DNA of 22,344 bases, taken from the NCBI GenBank assembly GCA_964619125.1, contig CAZUCA010000055.1, positions 1 to 22,344 on the forward strand. Direction: 5' to 3'. The DNA comes from Owenweeksia sp964619125 (GTDB lineage: Bacteria > Bacteroidota > Bacteroidia > Flavobacteriales > Schleiferiaceae). Every line of letters starts with the position of its first letter. Within the stretch, counting starts at the first letter, position 1. A program made the position numbers and the translations under genes. Below are positions 14,640 to 22,344 of the stretch, in pieces. Under the pieces are notes generated by a model. That model saw nothing but the letters and a program-made list of their open reading frames with translations, was not told the origin of the DNA and did no database searches.

Positions 14640-17600
14640 TTCCAGAGCCTCATTAGCTACCGAAGTCACATTGGTCTCGGTTTCCAATCCCATGGTGTTG
14701 AAGTTGTAAACCGGGTAACCGTCATTGGCATCATCAGCTTCAGTACGACCATAGCGGTTATCCACCCGCAGCGACATGCGCATGTCGGTAGGAATGTCGC
14801 TGTACTTGGTAAATTCATACTTCTCATCATCTACCAGCGGGAAGGCCGCCCAGGCAATAGACTGAAAGATCTGATTGCGGTTATTGATGGTATAGTTGCT
14901 AAAGAGGTCGATCAGTGGGTGATCATTAATATCATCACTGGTGTAGGCCATATCGCGGGTTTCCAAAGATCCACTGGTACCGAAAACTTCCGCTTCATCA
15001 TTGAAGATGTAAATAACGTGCATACCACCTAACTCATAGCGGGTATTCAATTTATCGAACATATCAGCCGAGGGGTTCCACAGCAGGTCACCGCCATAAC
15101 TTCCCTTAAGCCAGCTGCTTTCGCCAAAGGCCATGTGCAGGCGCTTACCGGTTTCCACGTCGATAGCATAACCGGGGAACCAGCTCCAACCGGTTTGGTG
15201 ATCGGTACGACTATTATCAGGTACTAGCTCGCCACCTTCAATCTTGGTGGTGACGTCTGAGCGCAGCTCAAAACGTTGTTTGTTACCTTCGTTCTGAACG
15301 GGATCATTACCCAACTCGAACACCGGTACCCGGGTCCACAGCTCTGGGTTTTTGGTGATAACCAAATCCACGTTGGGAAGCTCCTCTAAAGGTGTAACAT
15401 TATTGTTGGGCACGCTGGGACGGATACCATATCCTTCCAGGGGAGGATCAGCAGGGAAAGGATCGTAAACCACATCACTGGTAAGCCGGAAGGGGGCTAC
15501 AATGCCACCAAGGATACCCTGGAACACGCCCAGCGGGTCACCGTCAACCGAGTTATAGAAATGCCCTACCTCGTCGGTGGCAGCAATATTGGCAGTACCA
15601 CCCAGAATCCAGTTGGTGGGGCTGTAAGTATCATCATCAGGCACACCGCTAAACCAGTTTACCGCCGGATCTTCGTATACAATCTCAGCACCGATCAAGC
15701 CATTGTTGCGGGCATTGGTAGTGTCAAAGCCCGGGTTTCTAACGTTGGCAATGGTAACAGACACACCAATCTCCTCGATTACCTCCTCACCCAGATACGA
15801 CAGTGGGAAGCTTGAGCGGGCTATTTCATTACCGCTTTCTCCATAAATAACCCAGTCGTCATTGGGTGAAACACCGGTAAACACAAGGGTGAAAGTACCT
15901 GCTGTTACCGAAGTAGGGTCGGCAATTTTAATATTGATAGGACCATTGCCCGGCAGGTACGCTACCCGGTCATCAGCGCCCTGAACGGCAATCCGAACCC
16001 GGGTTTCGTCAGTCACCCGCAGGAAGTTACCGCTGTTACCTTCACCGGCAAGGCGGGTTACCGGCAGGCCGTCGCCATAGCTGGAGTTCATAACCATACC
16101 GTTGTTCATATTCTCGGTCTTGCTGGGAATACCTACATAGGCTTTCTGGCCATTACCAATGTTACGACCGGCCAGGAAAGGTTCCTTCTGCGAAGGCTCA
16201 CCCAGGTTCAGAGGATCGGTAATGATGTATTGGTTTTGAGCGTAAGCAATTACGAAGAAGTAGTACTCGCGGTTATTCACCAAACGCTTATCGCCTTCAG
16301 CAAAGGCATCTTCGGTCACCTCAAAGGTGAGTTCAAGGCCGTCGTTATTGGCAATAATGGTTTTGTCAACCGGTACCAGACCACCGTCAAGCAGATCGGG
16401 ATCCTTTTCGTAGTTGATCAGCTGACCGACATTGTTTTTAATATCACTTTGCCAGATCAGGCGAGACTGCTGCTCGTCATACAGGTCTTCAACGTTTACG
16501 TTAGGACCGGTAACCTGGAACACCTGGAATCCTTCAAAACGGTAGCTTCCGTAACCCGTGGCCAGGGCCTCAGCCTCGCTCATACCCGCAGGCAGAGGAA
16601 TAGAAGGATCGAGTTGGTTGTACATTACGGTGTTGCTGTTAAAGGCATTCTGAAGATGCAATACCAGTTTCTGGTCAAGCTCAATGATCTCCAGATCGGG
16701 AGAGTCAGGTCCGTCAAGAATCTGGAAGCAGTTGTCAAACAGTTGCTGTGCTTTGTCGTCGGCTACAATCACATCGTTTACCGAAGCAAAGATGTCATTA
16801 CCGCTGAAGTTTCGGGCCCATACGGTACCGGTGGTAATAAAGTTGAGGGCCCCAGGACGAAGTGAGAAAGGACCGGCACAGTGCAGACCACGTTTATCAG
16901 CTTCGTTGTTTGGCGACTCCCACCAGCTGATAGGAGCGCTGGGCTCATAAGCACCGGTAGTATCATATGACTCACCTGGATAGGCAAACTTGGTGGCTAC
17001 ACCAGTATTGCTGGCTACAAAACCATCACCGTTCTGTATGCTACCTTTTCCGGCGGGGTTTTCAATTATAAGGTTGTTACCACCTTTCCACTTGCTTTGC
17101 AGCAGGTTGTAGAATTCGCGGGCCACATCGGGGTCACTGGTTTGGGGGGGGCCACCACTACCACCACGGTTGTAGTACATAAAGCCCGACATAATGATAC
17201 GTTCGTTGATCCCGTTGGCAGGGTCTTCGCTAATGCAGTTATTAAGCGAATCCCTTACCCCATCAATACAACCGTCACGGTCGTTATCGAGGCCATCAAA
17301 GTAATCGGCGAAAGGACCCTGGAAGAAGTCAAAGCCTACTGCCGGTGGGTTAAGACCGTAACCGTTGGCACCTTCGTCATTGAGGTCCGCGTTGTAGCAA
17401 TAACCAAGACCACGGGCCACGTCACTACCAATAATATCGTCATTGGCGTTACCAAGATCCGGATCAAACCAGGTACCGAAGTAAGTATCGGTAAGGGTAA
17501 AGGTTGAACGGTTAATAATACGGTAGTTATTGAAAGTCATGTTGTTCACCTCGTCATTTGAGGTAAAGGCGAAGGCCTGGGCACGGATCTCAAAACCGAG

Positions 17601-18374
17601 AGCAGCTGCTTCAGTTTCGGTGTGAACGTTACCTTTATCATTGTAAACCCACCAGATAGTTTCATCACCGTAGAGGATGTCCACTTCCTTTTGCTGGCAA
17701 TCGAGGTTACCGTCGAGGTCGTAGCCCGGGTAGTCATAGCGGGGCTCATAGAAGCCGGGGATACCTACATCATGGGGCTCAAAGTATGGCGCCAGTTTGT
17801 TGGGAAGTTCACCATCGATACCGTTTCCGGGCCACTCAGCAATAGAGCCGGGGATCGAATAGTCGGGGAAGCGCTCATCAACATCACAGTTAGGATCCTG
17901 CTGGCATTCGAGAAATTCACGGTGAATTTCCACTTCCTCGCGATATACGATCCAGTGCTTGTTGTAACGCTCACAAACTTCGGCTGAAACCGAAGCGGTA
18001 TTGTCGTCACTCAGCGGGCCAGGCCAGTAGTCAACCCCATCCTGGCGATAGGTCATGGCGGCCAGGCGCAGCTGATCGGCCTGGTCTACCCCACCCAGCC
18101 AGAGAGCTCCGGCAAACATTGAGTGCTTGTTACTGCCTTTGGGTACTTCGTACTGGGCATCATTAAGGTCCCACCACATATCCCCACTACCGAGGATGCG
18201 GGCCCGAACGTTATTGATACTGAGGTCAGCAGAAGAAGTGGCCGCCGCACAGCCTTCGGCGAGTGCTTTTAATGACGACTTGGTACTCTTCTTAAAATCT
18301 TTATCACGTTCCCGGGCCTGGAGACTACCTACAGCCACCAAAGCCAGCAATAAGAAGATTGATCTAAATTTCAT
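14328..18374 (-). CDS. Large secreted protein with T9SS-like C-terminal domain
   Basis: This 1348-residue protein has a signal peptide (MKFRSIFLLLALVAVGSLQA). The ATG at 18374 is chosen over a GTG two codons earlier. Residues 66-121 hold a block I have met in other large Bacteroidota surface proteins (MWWDLNDAQYEVPKG; HSMFAGALWLGGVD; TYRQDGVDYWPGPL). Residues 363-371, DNDRDGCID, fit a DxDxDGxxD calcium-binding loop. Ten of the eleven cysteines lie in roughly the first 560 residues. The middle is beta-rich with no enzymatic motif that I recognise. The last 100 residues resemble a T9SS sorting domain: VVPNPYYGYSEYE, ITNLPETCTISIF, WDLKN, SGIYLIHID and KVVKW, followed by an extra MGSLPPVDLNAF tail. 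It is probably exported to the cell surface; its activity is unknown. It follows a TonB-dependent receptor by 23 bp and precedes a PorV-like gene by 19 bp. Confidence 0.82.
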   Translation of the reverse strand: MKFRSIFLLLALVAVGSLQARERDKDFKKSTKSSLKALAEGCAAATSSADLSINNVRARILGSGDMWWDLNDAQYEVPKGSNKHSMFAGALWLGGVDQADQLRLAAMTYRQDGVDYWPGPLSDDNTASVSAEVCERYNKHWIVYREEVEIHREFLECQQDPNCDVDERFPDYSIPGSIAEWPGNGIDGELPNKLAPYFEPHDVGIPGFYEPRYDYPGYDLDGNLDCQQKEVDILYGDETIWWVYNDKGNVHTETEAAALGFEIRAQAFAFTSNDEVNNMTFNNYRIINRSTFTLTDTYFGTWFDPDLGNANDDIIGSDVARGLGYCYNADLNDEGANGYGLNPPAVGFDFFQGPFADYFDGLDNDRDGCIDGVRDSLNNCISEDPANGINERIIMSGFMYYNRGGSGGPPQTSDPDVAREFYNLLQSKWKGGNNLIIENPAGKGSIQNGDGFVASNTGVATKFAYPGESYDTTGAYEPSAPISWWESPNNEADKRGLHCAGPFSLRPGALNFITTGTVWARNFSGNDIFASVNDVIVADDKAQQLFDNCFQILDGPDSPDLEIIELDQKLVLHLQNAFNSNTVMYNQLDPSIPLPAGMSEAEALATGYGSYRFEGFQVFQVTGPNVNVEDLYDEQQSRLIWQSDIKNNVGQLINYEKDPDLLDGGLVPVDKTIIANNDGLELTFEVTEDAFAEGDKRLVNNREYYFFVIAYAQNQYIITDPLNLGEPSQKEPFLAGRNIGNGQKAYVGIPSKTENMNNGMVMNSSYGDGLPVTRLAGEGNSGNFLRVTDETRVRIAVQGADDRVAYLPGNGPINIKIADPTSVTAGTFTLVFTGVSPNDDWVIYGESGNEIARSSFPLSYLGEEVIEEIGVSVTIANVRNPGFDTTNARNNGLIGAEIVYEDPAVNWFSGVPDDDTYSPTNWILGGTANIAATDEVGHFYNSVDGDPLGVFQGILGGIVAPFRLTSDVVYDPFPADPPLEGYGIRPSVPNNNVTPLEELPNVDLVITKNPELWTRVPVFELGNDPVQNEGNKQRFELRSDVTTKIEGGELVPDNSRTDHQTGWSWFPGYAIDVETGKRLHMAFGESSWLKGSYGGDLLWNPSADMFDKLNTRYELGGMHVIYIFNDEAEVFGTSGSLETRDMAYTSDDINDHPLIDLFSNYTINNRNQIFQSIAWAAFPLVDDEKYEFTKYSDIPTDMRMSLRVDNRYGRTEADDANDGYPVYNFNTMGLETETNVTSVANEALENIKVVPNPYYGYSEYESSQLENVVRITNLPETCTISIFMTNGTLVRTINKSTSSRTFAEWDLKNDFNVPIASGIYLIHIDAGEIGQKVVKWMGSLPPVDLNAF
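17144..17151. repeat. G8 homopolymer tract inside the large secreted protein gene
   Basis: Eight consecutive G on the + strand, C8 in the coding sense, encode Gly-Pro-Pro-Gln within SGGPPQTS at about residue 408 of 1348. It is in frame here. A change of one base would truncate the protein and remove its sorting domain. Confidence 0.7.
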
Positions 18375-18397
18375 AATCACGGTATCTAAAAAGTTCT

Positions 18398-21300
18398 TTA
18401 GAAGTTATAAGCCACACCCAGACGCAGTCTACGTGGAGCAGCATAATTAAATGGGTTGATAACGGAACGGTTATACAGATCTACGAAAGATTCGGCACTG
18501 GTTCTCTCGGCTAGTGAAGACTGTCCACTGGGAGAAGCCAGGTAACCATCATCATCGGCACTACCGGTGAAGTTGTACACGTCAATTACATTGTGGGTAT
18601 TGAAGAGGTTAAGCGCCTGAACATAAACTTCAATGCTGTTGGCATTGCGTTCTTTTGACAGCTTAAACACTTTGTTTACCCGCATATCCACAGTTACCTG
18701 CCAGGGCAGACGCGAACCGTTAATTTGTCCTTCAACCAATGAAGTTGAAGATGGGTTGGTATTGGTTATAATATAAGGACTATCACGCTTGGTGTAAGGA
18801 GCTCCAGAAGTTCCACTCAGGGTAACGTTCACACCAAAGTTCTCCAGAATGTTGCTGTTTTTCACCACTGGGCCGGTGTAGTTGGCGCCGCTGCCATAAC
18901 GGTAATCGAAACGCAGCAAAAACTGGTGACGGTTATCAAAGCTCACTGGTAAAATGTAACGCAGGTTTGGCTGACCGGTACGGGCCAGGTTAAGACCTGA
19001 GGTAGCACTTGAACCGGTACCATTGGCAAACTGCAGGGTATAGTTGGCGTCGATTTTTACGTTGCCGGTTCTGCGGAGTTCATACTCAAGGGTCAAACCT
19101 TTAACGGTACCAAAGTCACGGTTACCGAAAGCTACATATTGAATAGGATAGGCCTGTACAAAAGCCACTGTTTGCAGCAGATCTTTTTGTTCGCGATAGA
19201 AAGCAGCGATCTTAAGGGCCGATTGCTCGGTAAGCACCTGCTTAAAGCCAAGTTCGTATTCAGTAATACGCTGAGGCTTAAGATCAGGGTTATTTACCGT
19301 TGAAGGTGCACGGTTATTGATAAGGTCCAGGTAATCGAAAGGATCGAGCCTTGAAATACCGGTAGAAGGACGCTGAGCCAGGAGGTCATAGTGAGCGATA
19401 AACAAGGCCTGCTCAGTAATGGGGAAGTTAAAGGCCACACGTGGCATAACCACCGTTTGGGGATCATAATCCTCAAATGATTCGGCAGGAATCTTTTGCA
19501 CACCCTGGTTGTCCTGGGCCCTGGTGTCAGGGGTCTTAATGGTAAATGGCTTGATACCACCACCGGCTAAGTCAGAGAGAATACTGGGATCCTCAAGCAG
19601 GCGGCCATTGGCATCGTAGAAGTTATCGTCTTTACCGTAACCGATAATATTGGCACCAATGTAATTAGGATCGTCATAGCTATCTACGTACACCCGGTAA
19701 TCACCACCGATATTGGCAGGAATAGTCAGGTTTTCGCTGGCCAGGGGTGAGTTACCAAGATCGGCCACCGTGTAGTGAGGATACAATACATAGGGATCTT
19801 TCAGCACATCCTGGTTCAGGTCAAAACGGTCAACCCGTACCCCTACGTTAAAAGTAAGGTCGCGGAAAGTAAACTGATCCTGAATATAACCAGCAATATA
19901 AATAGGCTGGAAGGGTGCCACCGGACGGGTAAGACGACCGTTCTCATCAGTCTCATTAAAGAAGTCAGAAATAGAAGGGTTGTCATTAATGATATTACCC
20001 AGGTAATCGTAACCGAAGTAAGCCACAGTATTCTGGGCATTGGGGTCAATCAGTTCGCCGGCTGAGAACATATCGATAGACAACTGACTTGGATCCAGGT
20101 TATCAATATTTACCCGCTCAGTGCTGTAGGGGTTCATACCCAATGCACGGCGTACATTTTCTGCAAACTGGCTGGCAAACTCAGGGTTGTACTTATAGTT
20201 GTAATCAATGGTGTCCTGGAATTGTCCACCCTTGTAAAGCGGGATAGGATTGTCAAGGTCCAGCTCACCGTTAGGCCGGTTTTGCAGCAGGCGGGCCCGG
20301 CTCCACAAATCGGTAGCATCCAGGGCGTATTCGCGGTCGGTACGCTGCTCGTATTCAAAACCAACGATCAAAGAGTGCTTTTTAATGTCGAAACTGGAAG
20401 AACCGGTAATACGGAACTGGGCGTTTTTACGCTTGAAATAGTTGGCACGGCCACCAGTGATAGAGAGGGCGCTGAAACCTTGCACTGAACCGATGTTACC
20501 CCACAAGCGGTCATACACAGTAAGTGGGTTCTGACCGTTGATAGGAGGAGTTTGCTCTGATTGCAAAACGGTAAAGTCATCGGTGGGGAAGTTGCCACCA
20601 TTGTCATTAGCCGCAAACTCGTAATAAGTTTTCATATAGTTACTCAACACCGGGTTGGCAGTACCGGGAGTAAATACGATGGCAGTATCGTCGTAGTTCT
20701 CAAAAAGCCAGGCGTTGAGACCAGTCTTTTCATCCTGTCCATAGATATATACCGGTCTTTCCTGGATGTCAAACTTACCGACGTGACCATATTCAAAGAA
20801 GTTGTCACCGTGATCAGCCTCCTCAATCAGCAGGTTAACCTGTGAATAGTCAAGCTGGATAGTGTAGAAAGCATTCTGAATCAAACTTTCCTCATCGTTG
20901 GCAAAGTTCTGCTGGAAGCGCATATAGGTACTCCAGTCAGAACCAGTCTGATCGAGGTTATTGAAATAGTTGAAAATATGGTTGTTGAAAGAGCTGCGCT
21001 TATCCTTTTGGTATACCCAGCGACCACCCAGGGTAAGGACGGTATTCTGAGAAGTCTTAAGCTGCACGCTTGAGTTGAAGCGCGCTTCCTGGTTGTAGTT
21101 GTTCTTGTAATTCTGAACATTAGTGAAATCGTCTTCCGTCACCAGTTCACTGCGGTAGAGGAAGTTATCACCCTCGGCATCGAGCACGATAGGTCTTTCC
21201 TTCATATCCTCCATCAGGTCTTCGTCGAGCTGAGCAAAAGGTACCACACCGGTACGGGGCTCATCTATATAAAGGAGCTCCGAAGAAAACAGGAAGCCAA

Positions 21301-22189
21301 GTTTGGGGTTACCACTCTTGTCTTTCCAAACATTCTGAAGCAGGGGGCCACCAATCGTAAAGGCACCCAGGTTATAGTTCTGACCGTCGATCGCTCTTTT
21401 ATAGGTAGGAGAGCTAAGCTCGCGCTCCTCATTATAATAAGGATTGTCAGCATTAAACTTTATAAACTGAAACGGTGCTGAAGTCAGAACTTCAACGGTA
21501 CCGAAGTATTCAGGGCTGGGCCCACGGGTGGTAGTACTGATAACACCACCGGTGGCATCACCATACTGCGCGGGAAGACCACCGGTAATTACCTCGGTTT
21601 GGGCAATAGCAGCCTGGGGAAGGTTTACGTTACCGCGCACCTTTACACCGTCAATAAAATATACGGTACCCTCGTCACGCGAACCACGAATGTTGGTACC
21701 ACCGCCGGCGTTCTGAGTTACACCAGCAGACTGAATGGCAATAGAGCCCACGTCACGCACGGCCATGTTGAGGATATCCTCCTGGGTGGTTACAGTAGAG
21801 GACTTAGTAGGATCGATCAGGGGGCGCTCATATACCAGTGTCACCTCACCAAGAACTTCTGAGGCCTCCTTCATCTTAAAGTTCTGGATAGTGGCATTGT
21901 TAGGAGATATCAATATATCCTGCAGGGTTATTTTGGCATAACCGGTAAAACTCACCTCTACATCATAGGTGCCTGGCGCCACTGGGTTCAGGTTGTAAGC
22001 ACCGTCAAAATCGGTGGTACCACCTTTTACAATGTTTCCTGCCGCATCCTTAATTACTACGTTGGCAAATGGAATGGTCTCGCCATTCACAGCATCAGTC
22101 ACAGTTCCCCGCAAGGATCCCGGACGTTGTTGCGCAAAAGTTAAAAGTGAAGAAAATGTTAAAACTAGCGCTAGTAGCTTCTTTCCCAT
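18398..22189 (-). CDS. Large TonB-dependent receptor heading the T9SS-cargo operon
   Basis: This 1263-residue outer-membrane receptor has a signal peptide (MGKKLLALVLTFSSLLTFAQQ). Residues about 24-105 are a carboxypeptidase-regulatory-like domain (GTVTDAVNGETIPFANVVIK; DGAYNLNPVAPGTYDVEVSF). The plug spans about 120-230, with GGGTNIRGSRDEGTVYFIDG and VITGGLPAQYGDATGGVI. A very long beta-barrel with large extracellular loops follows, ending LRLGVAYNF with a terminal Phe. It is much longer than the other receptor here and belongs to a different class. ATG 22189 is preferred over ATG 22195 because AGAAAGG lies six bases before it but directly abuts the other. A GTG further upstream would bury the signal peptide. 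No susD or DUF4249 partner follows; instead a secreted cargo-type protein and a PorV paralogue do, which suggests work at the surface with that protein. The substrate is unknown. Confidence 0.92.
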   Translation of the reverse strand: MGKKLLALVLTFSSLLTFAQQRPGSLRGTVTDAVNGETIPFANVVIKDAAGNIVKGGTTDFDGAYNLNPVAPGTYDVEVSFTGYAKITLQDILISPNNATIQNFKMKEASEVLGEVTLVYERPLIDPTKSSTVTTQEDILNMAVRDVGSIAIQSAGVTQNAGGGTNIRGSRDEGTVYFIDGVKVRGNVNLPQAAIAQTEVITGGLPAQYGDATGGVISTTTRGPSPEYFGTVEVLTSAPFQFIKFNADNPYYNEERELSSPTYKRAIDGQNYNLGAFTIGGPLLQNVWKDKSGNPKLGFLFSSELLYIDEPRTGVVPFAQLDEDLMEDMKERPIVLDAEGDNFLYRSELVTEDDFTNVQNYKNNYNQEARFNSSVQLKTSQNTVLTLGGRWVYQKDKRSSFNNHIFNYFNNLDQTGSDWSTYMRFQQNFANDEESLIQNAFYTIQLDYSQVNLLIEEADHGDNFFEYGHVGKFDIQERPVYIYGQDEKTGLNAWLFENYDDTAIVFTPGTANPVLSNYMKTYYEFAANDNGGNFPTDDFTVLQSEQTPPINGQNPLTVYDRLWGNIGSVQGFSALSITGGRANYFKRKNAQFRITGSSSFDIKKHSLIVGFEYEQRTDREYALDATDLWSRARLLQNRPNGELDLDNPIPLYKGGQFQDTIDYNYKYNPEFASQFAENVRRALGMNPYSTERVNIDNLDPSQLSIDMFSAGELIDPNAQNTVAYFGYDYLGNIINDNPSISDFFNETDENGRLTRPVAPFQPIYIAGYIQDQFTFRDLTFNVGVRVDRFDLNQDVLKDPYVLYPHYTVADLGNSPLASENLTIPANIGGDYRVYVDSYDDPNYIGANIIGYGKDDNFYDANGRLLEDPSILSDLAGGGIKPFTIKTPDTRAQDNQGVQKIPAESFEDYDPQTVVMPRVAFNFPITEQALFIAHYDLLAQRPSTGISRLDPFDYLDLINNRAPSTVNNPDLKPQRITEYELGFKQVLTEQSALKIAAFYREQKDLLQTVAFVQAYPIQYVAFGNRDFGTVKGLTLEYELRRTGNVKIDANYTLQFANGTGSSATSGLNLARTGQPNLRYILPVSFDNRHQFLLRFDYRYGSGANYTGPVVKNSNILENFGVNVTLSGTSGAPYTKRDSPYIITNTNPSSTSLVEGQINGSRLPWQVTVDMRVNKVFKLSKERNANSIEVYVQALNLFNTHNVIDVYNFTGSADDDGYLASPSGQSSLAERTSAESFVDLYNRSVINPFNYAAPRRLRLGVAYNF

Positions 22190-22195
22190 ATACAT

Positions 22196-22202
22196 CCTTT
22201 CT
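22196..22202 (-). promoter_or_regulatory. Ribosome binding site deciding the large receptor's start
   Basis: AGAAAGG on the - strand ends immediately before ATG 22195 and six bases before ATG 22189. The spacing favours the inner ATG. Confidence 0.5.
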
Positions 22203-22235
22203 AATTTAATAGGCCCCAAAATTTTTTGAAGGGCG

Positions 22236-22268
22236 TAAATATAAGACAAAAGTCCTCGTCTCAACAAA
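22236..22268 (-). promoter_or_regulatory. Candidate promoter of the receptor-cargo-PorV operon
   Basis: TATATTTA (22243-22236, - strand) matches TAnnTTTG except for the last base. TTTG (22268-22265) and TTG (22264-22262) lie 21 and 18 bases upstream, within the range for a -33 element. A start near 22229 would leave a leader of about 40 bases. No operator-like repeat is evident in the rest of this 155-bp gap. Confidence 0.4.
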
Positions 22269-22344
22269 AGCTGACACACTGACGTTAACACTGATTTTAT
22301 GTAAGTTGCTTAAATCAAAATTATTCAGGATTTCTATCGTTTAT

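Noticed and set aside
16230..16865. A 211-codon open frame on the + strand inside the large secreted protein gene
   Set aside because: It is a shadow of a long coding sequence whose own frame is clearly protein-like.
22164..22175. Perfect 12-bp palindrome ACTAGCGCTAGT
   Set aside because: It falls within the signal-peptide codons of the large receptor (Leu-Ala-Leu-Val), cannot form a good RNA hairpin for lack of a loop, and may be chance. I see no second copy.
1..22344. CRISPR arrays, tRNA or rRNA genes, insertion sequences, prophage or toxin-antitoxin genes
   Set aside because: I looked for direct repeats with spacers, cloverleaf-like segments, transposase motifs and small gene pairs and saw none that I could support.

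Overview
The window reads as a chromosomal segment of a member of the Bacteroidota. The evidence is two TonB-dependent receptors with N-terminal carboxypeptidase-regulatory-like domains, a DUF4249 lipoprotein, a DUF3127 protein, a PorV-type type IX secretion (T9SS) protein beside a large protein with a T9SS-like C-terminal domain, TAnnTTTG-type promoter boxes, and weak ribosome binding sites. Genus cannot be decided from this sequence. I see no rRNA, tRNA, CRISPR, transposase or phage gene, and no stretch over 300 bases lacks a gene.

Layout. (1) 1-2698, + strand: the 3' end of an unidentified gene (possibly flavin reductase family), a DUF3127 OB-fold-like protein with an SSB-like acidic tail, a short-chain fatty acid transporter (AtoE family) and Aat of the N-degron pathway. 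(2) 2730-5912, - strand: the tail-specific protease Prc followed 6 bp later by a lone OppC-type ABC permease that appears to use a TTG start. (3) 6033-10597, + strand: a TonB-dependent receptor plus DUF4249 lipoprotein pair, then a YbdG-like mechanosensitive channel. (4) 10594-12707: a membrane glycosyltransferase (-) convergent with the channel and divergent from ruvC (+), which converges with a HIT-family gene (-). (5) 12710-22189, - strand: a large TonB-dependent receptor, a 1348-residue secreted protein with a T9SS-like C-terminal domain, a PorV/PorQ-family protein, a strong hairpin terminator, then greA and the HIT gene.

How the genes may work together. Most of the left and middle is housekeeping: protein turnover (aat, prc), transcription elongation (greA), recombination (ruvC), osmotic protection and envelope work. 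The most system-like part is 13277-22189. Its receptor, large cargo and PorV paralogue run in one direction with gaps of 23 and 19 bp and end at one terminator. I infer a dedicated surface-export cassette in which the PorV paralogue handles the cargo and the receptor works with it at the outer membrane. Other points to check are the SSB-like tail on DUF3127, a G8 tract inside the cargo gene, a hairpin in the greA leader, and very tight gene junctions around ruvC.
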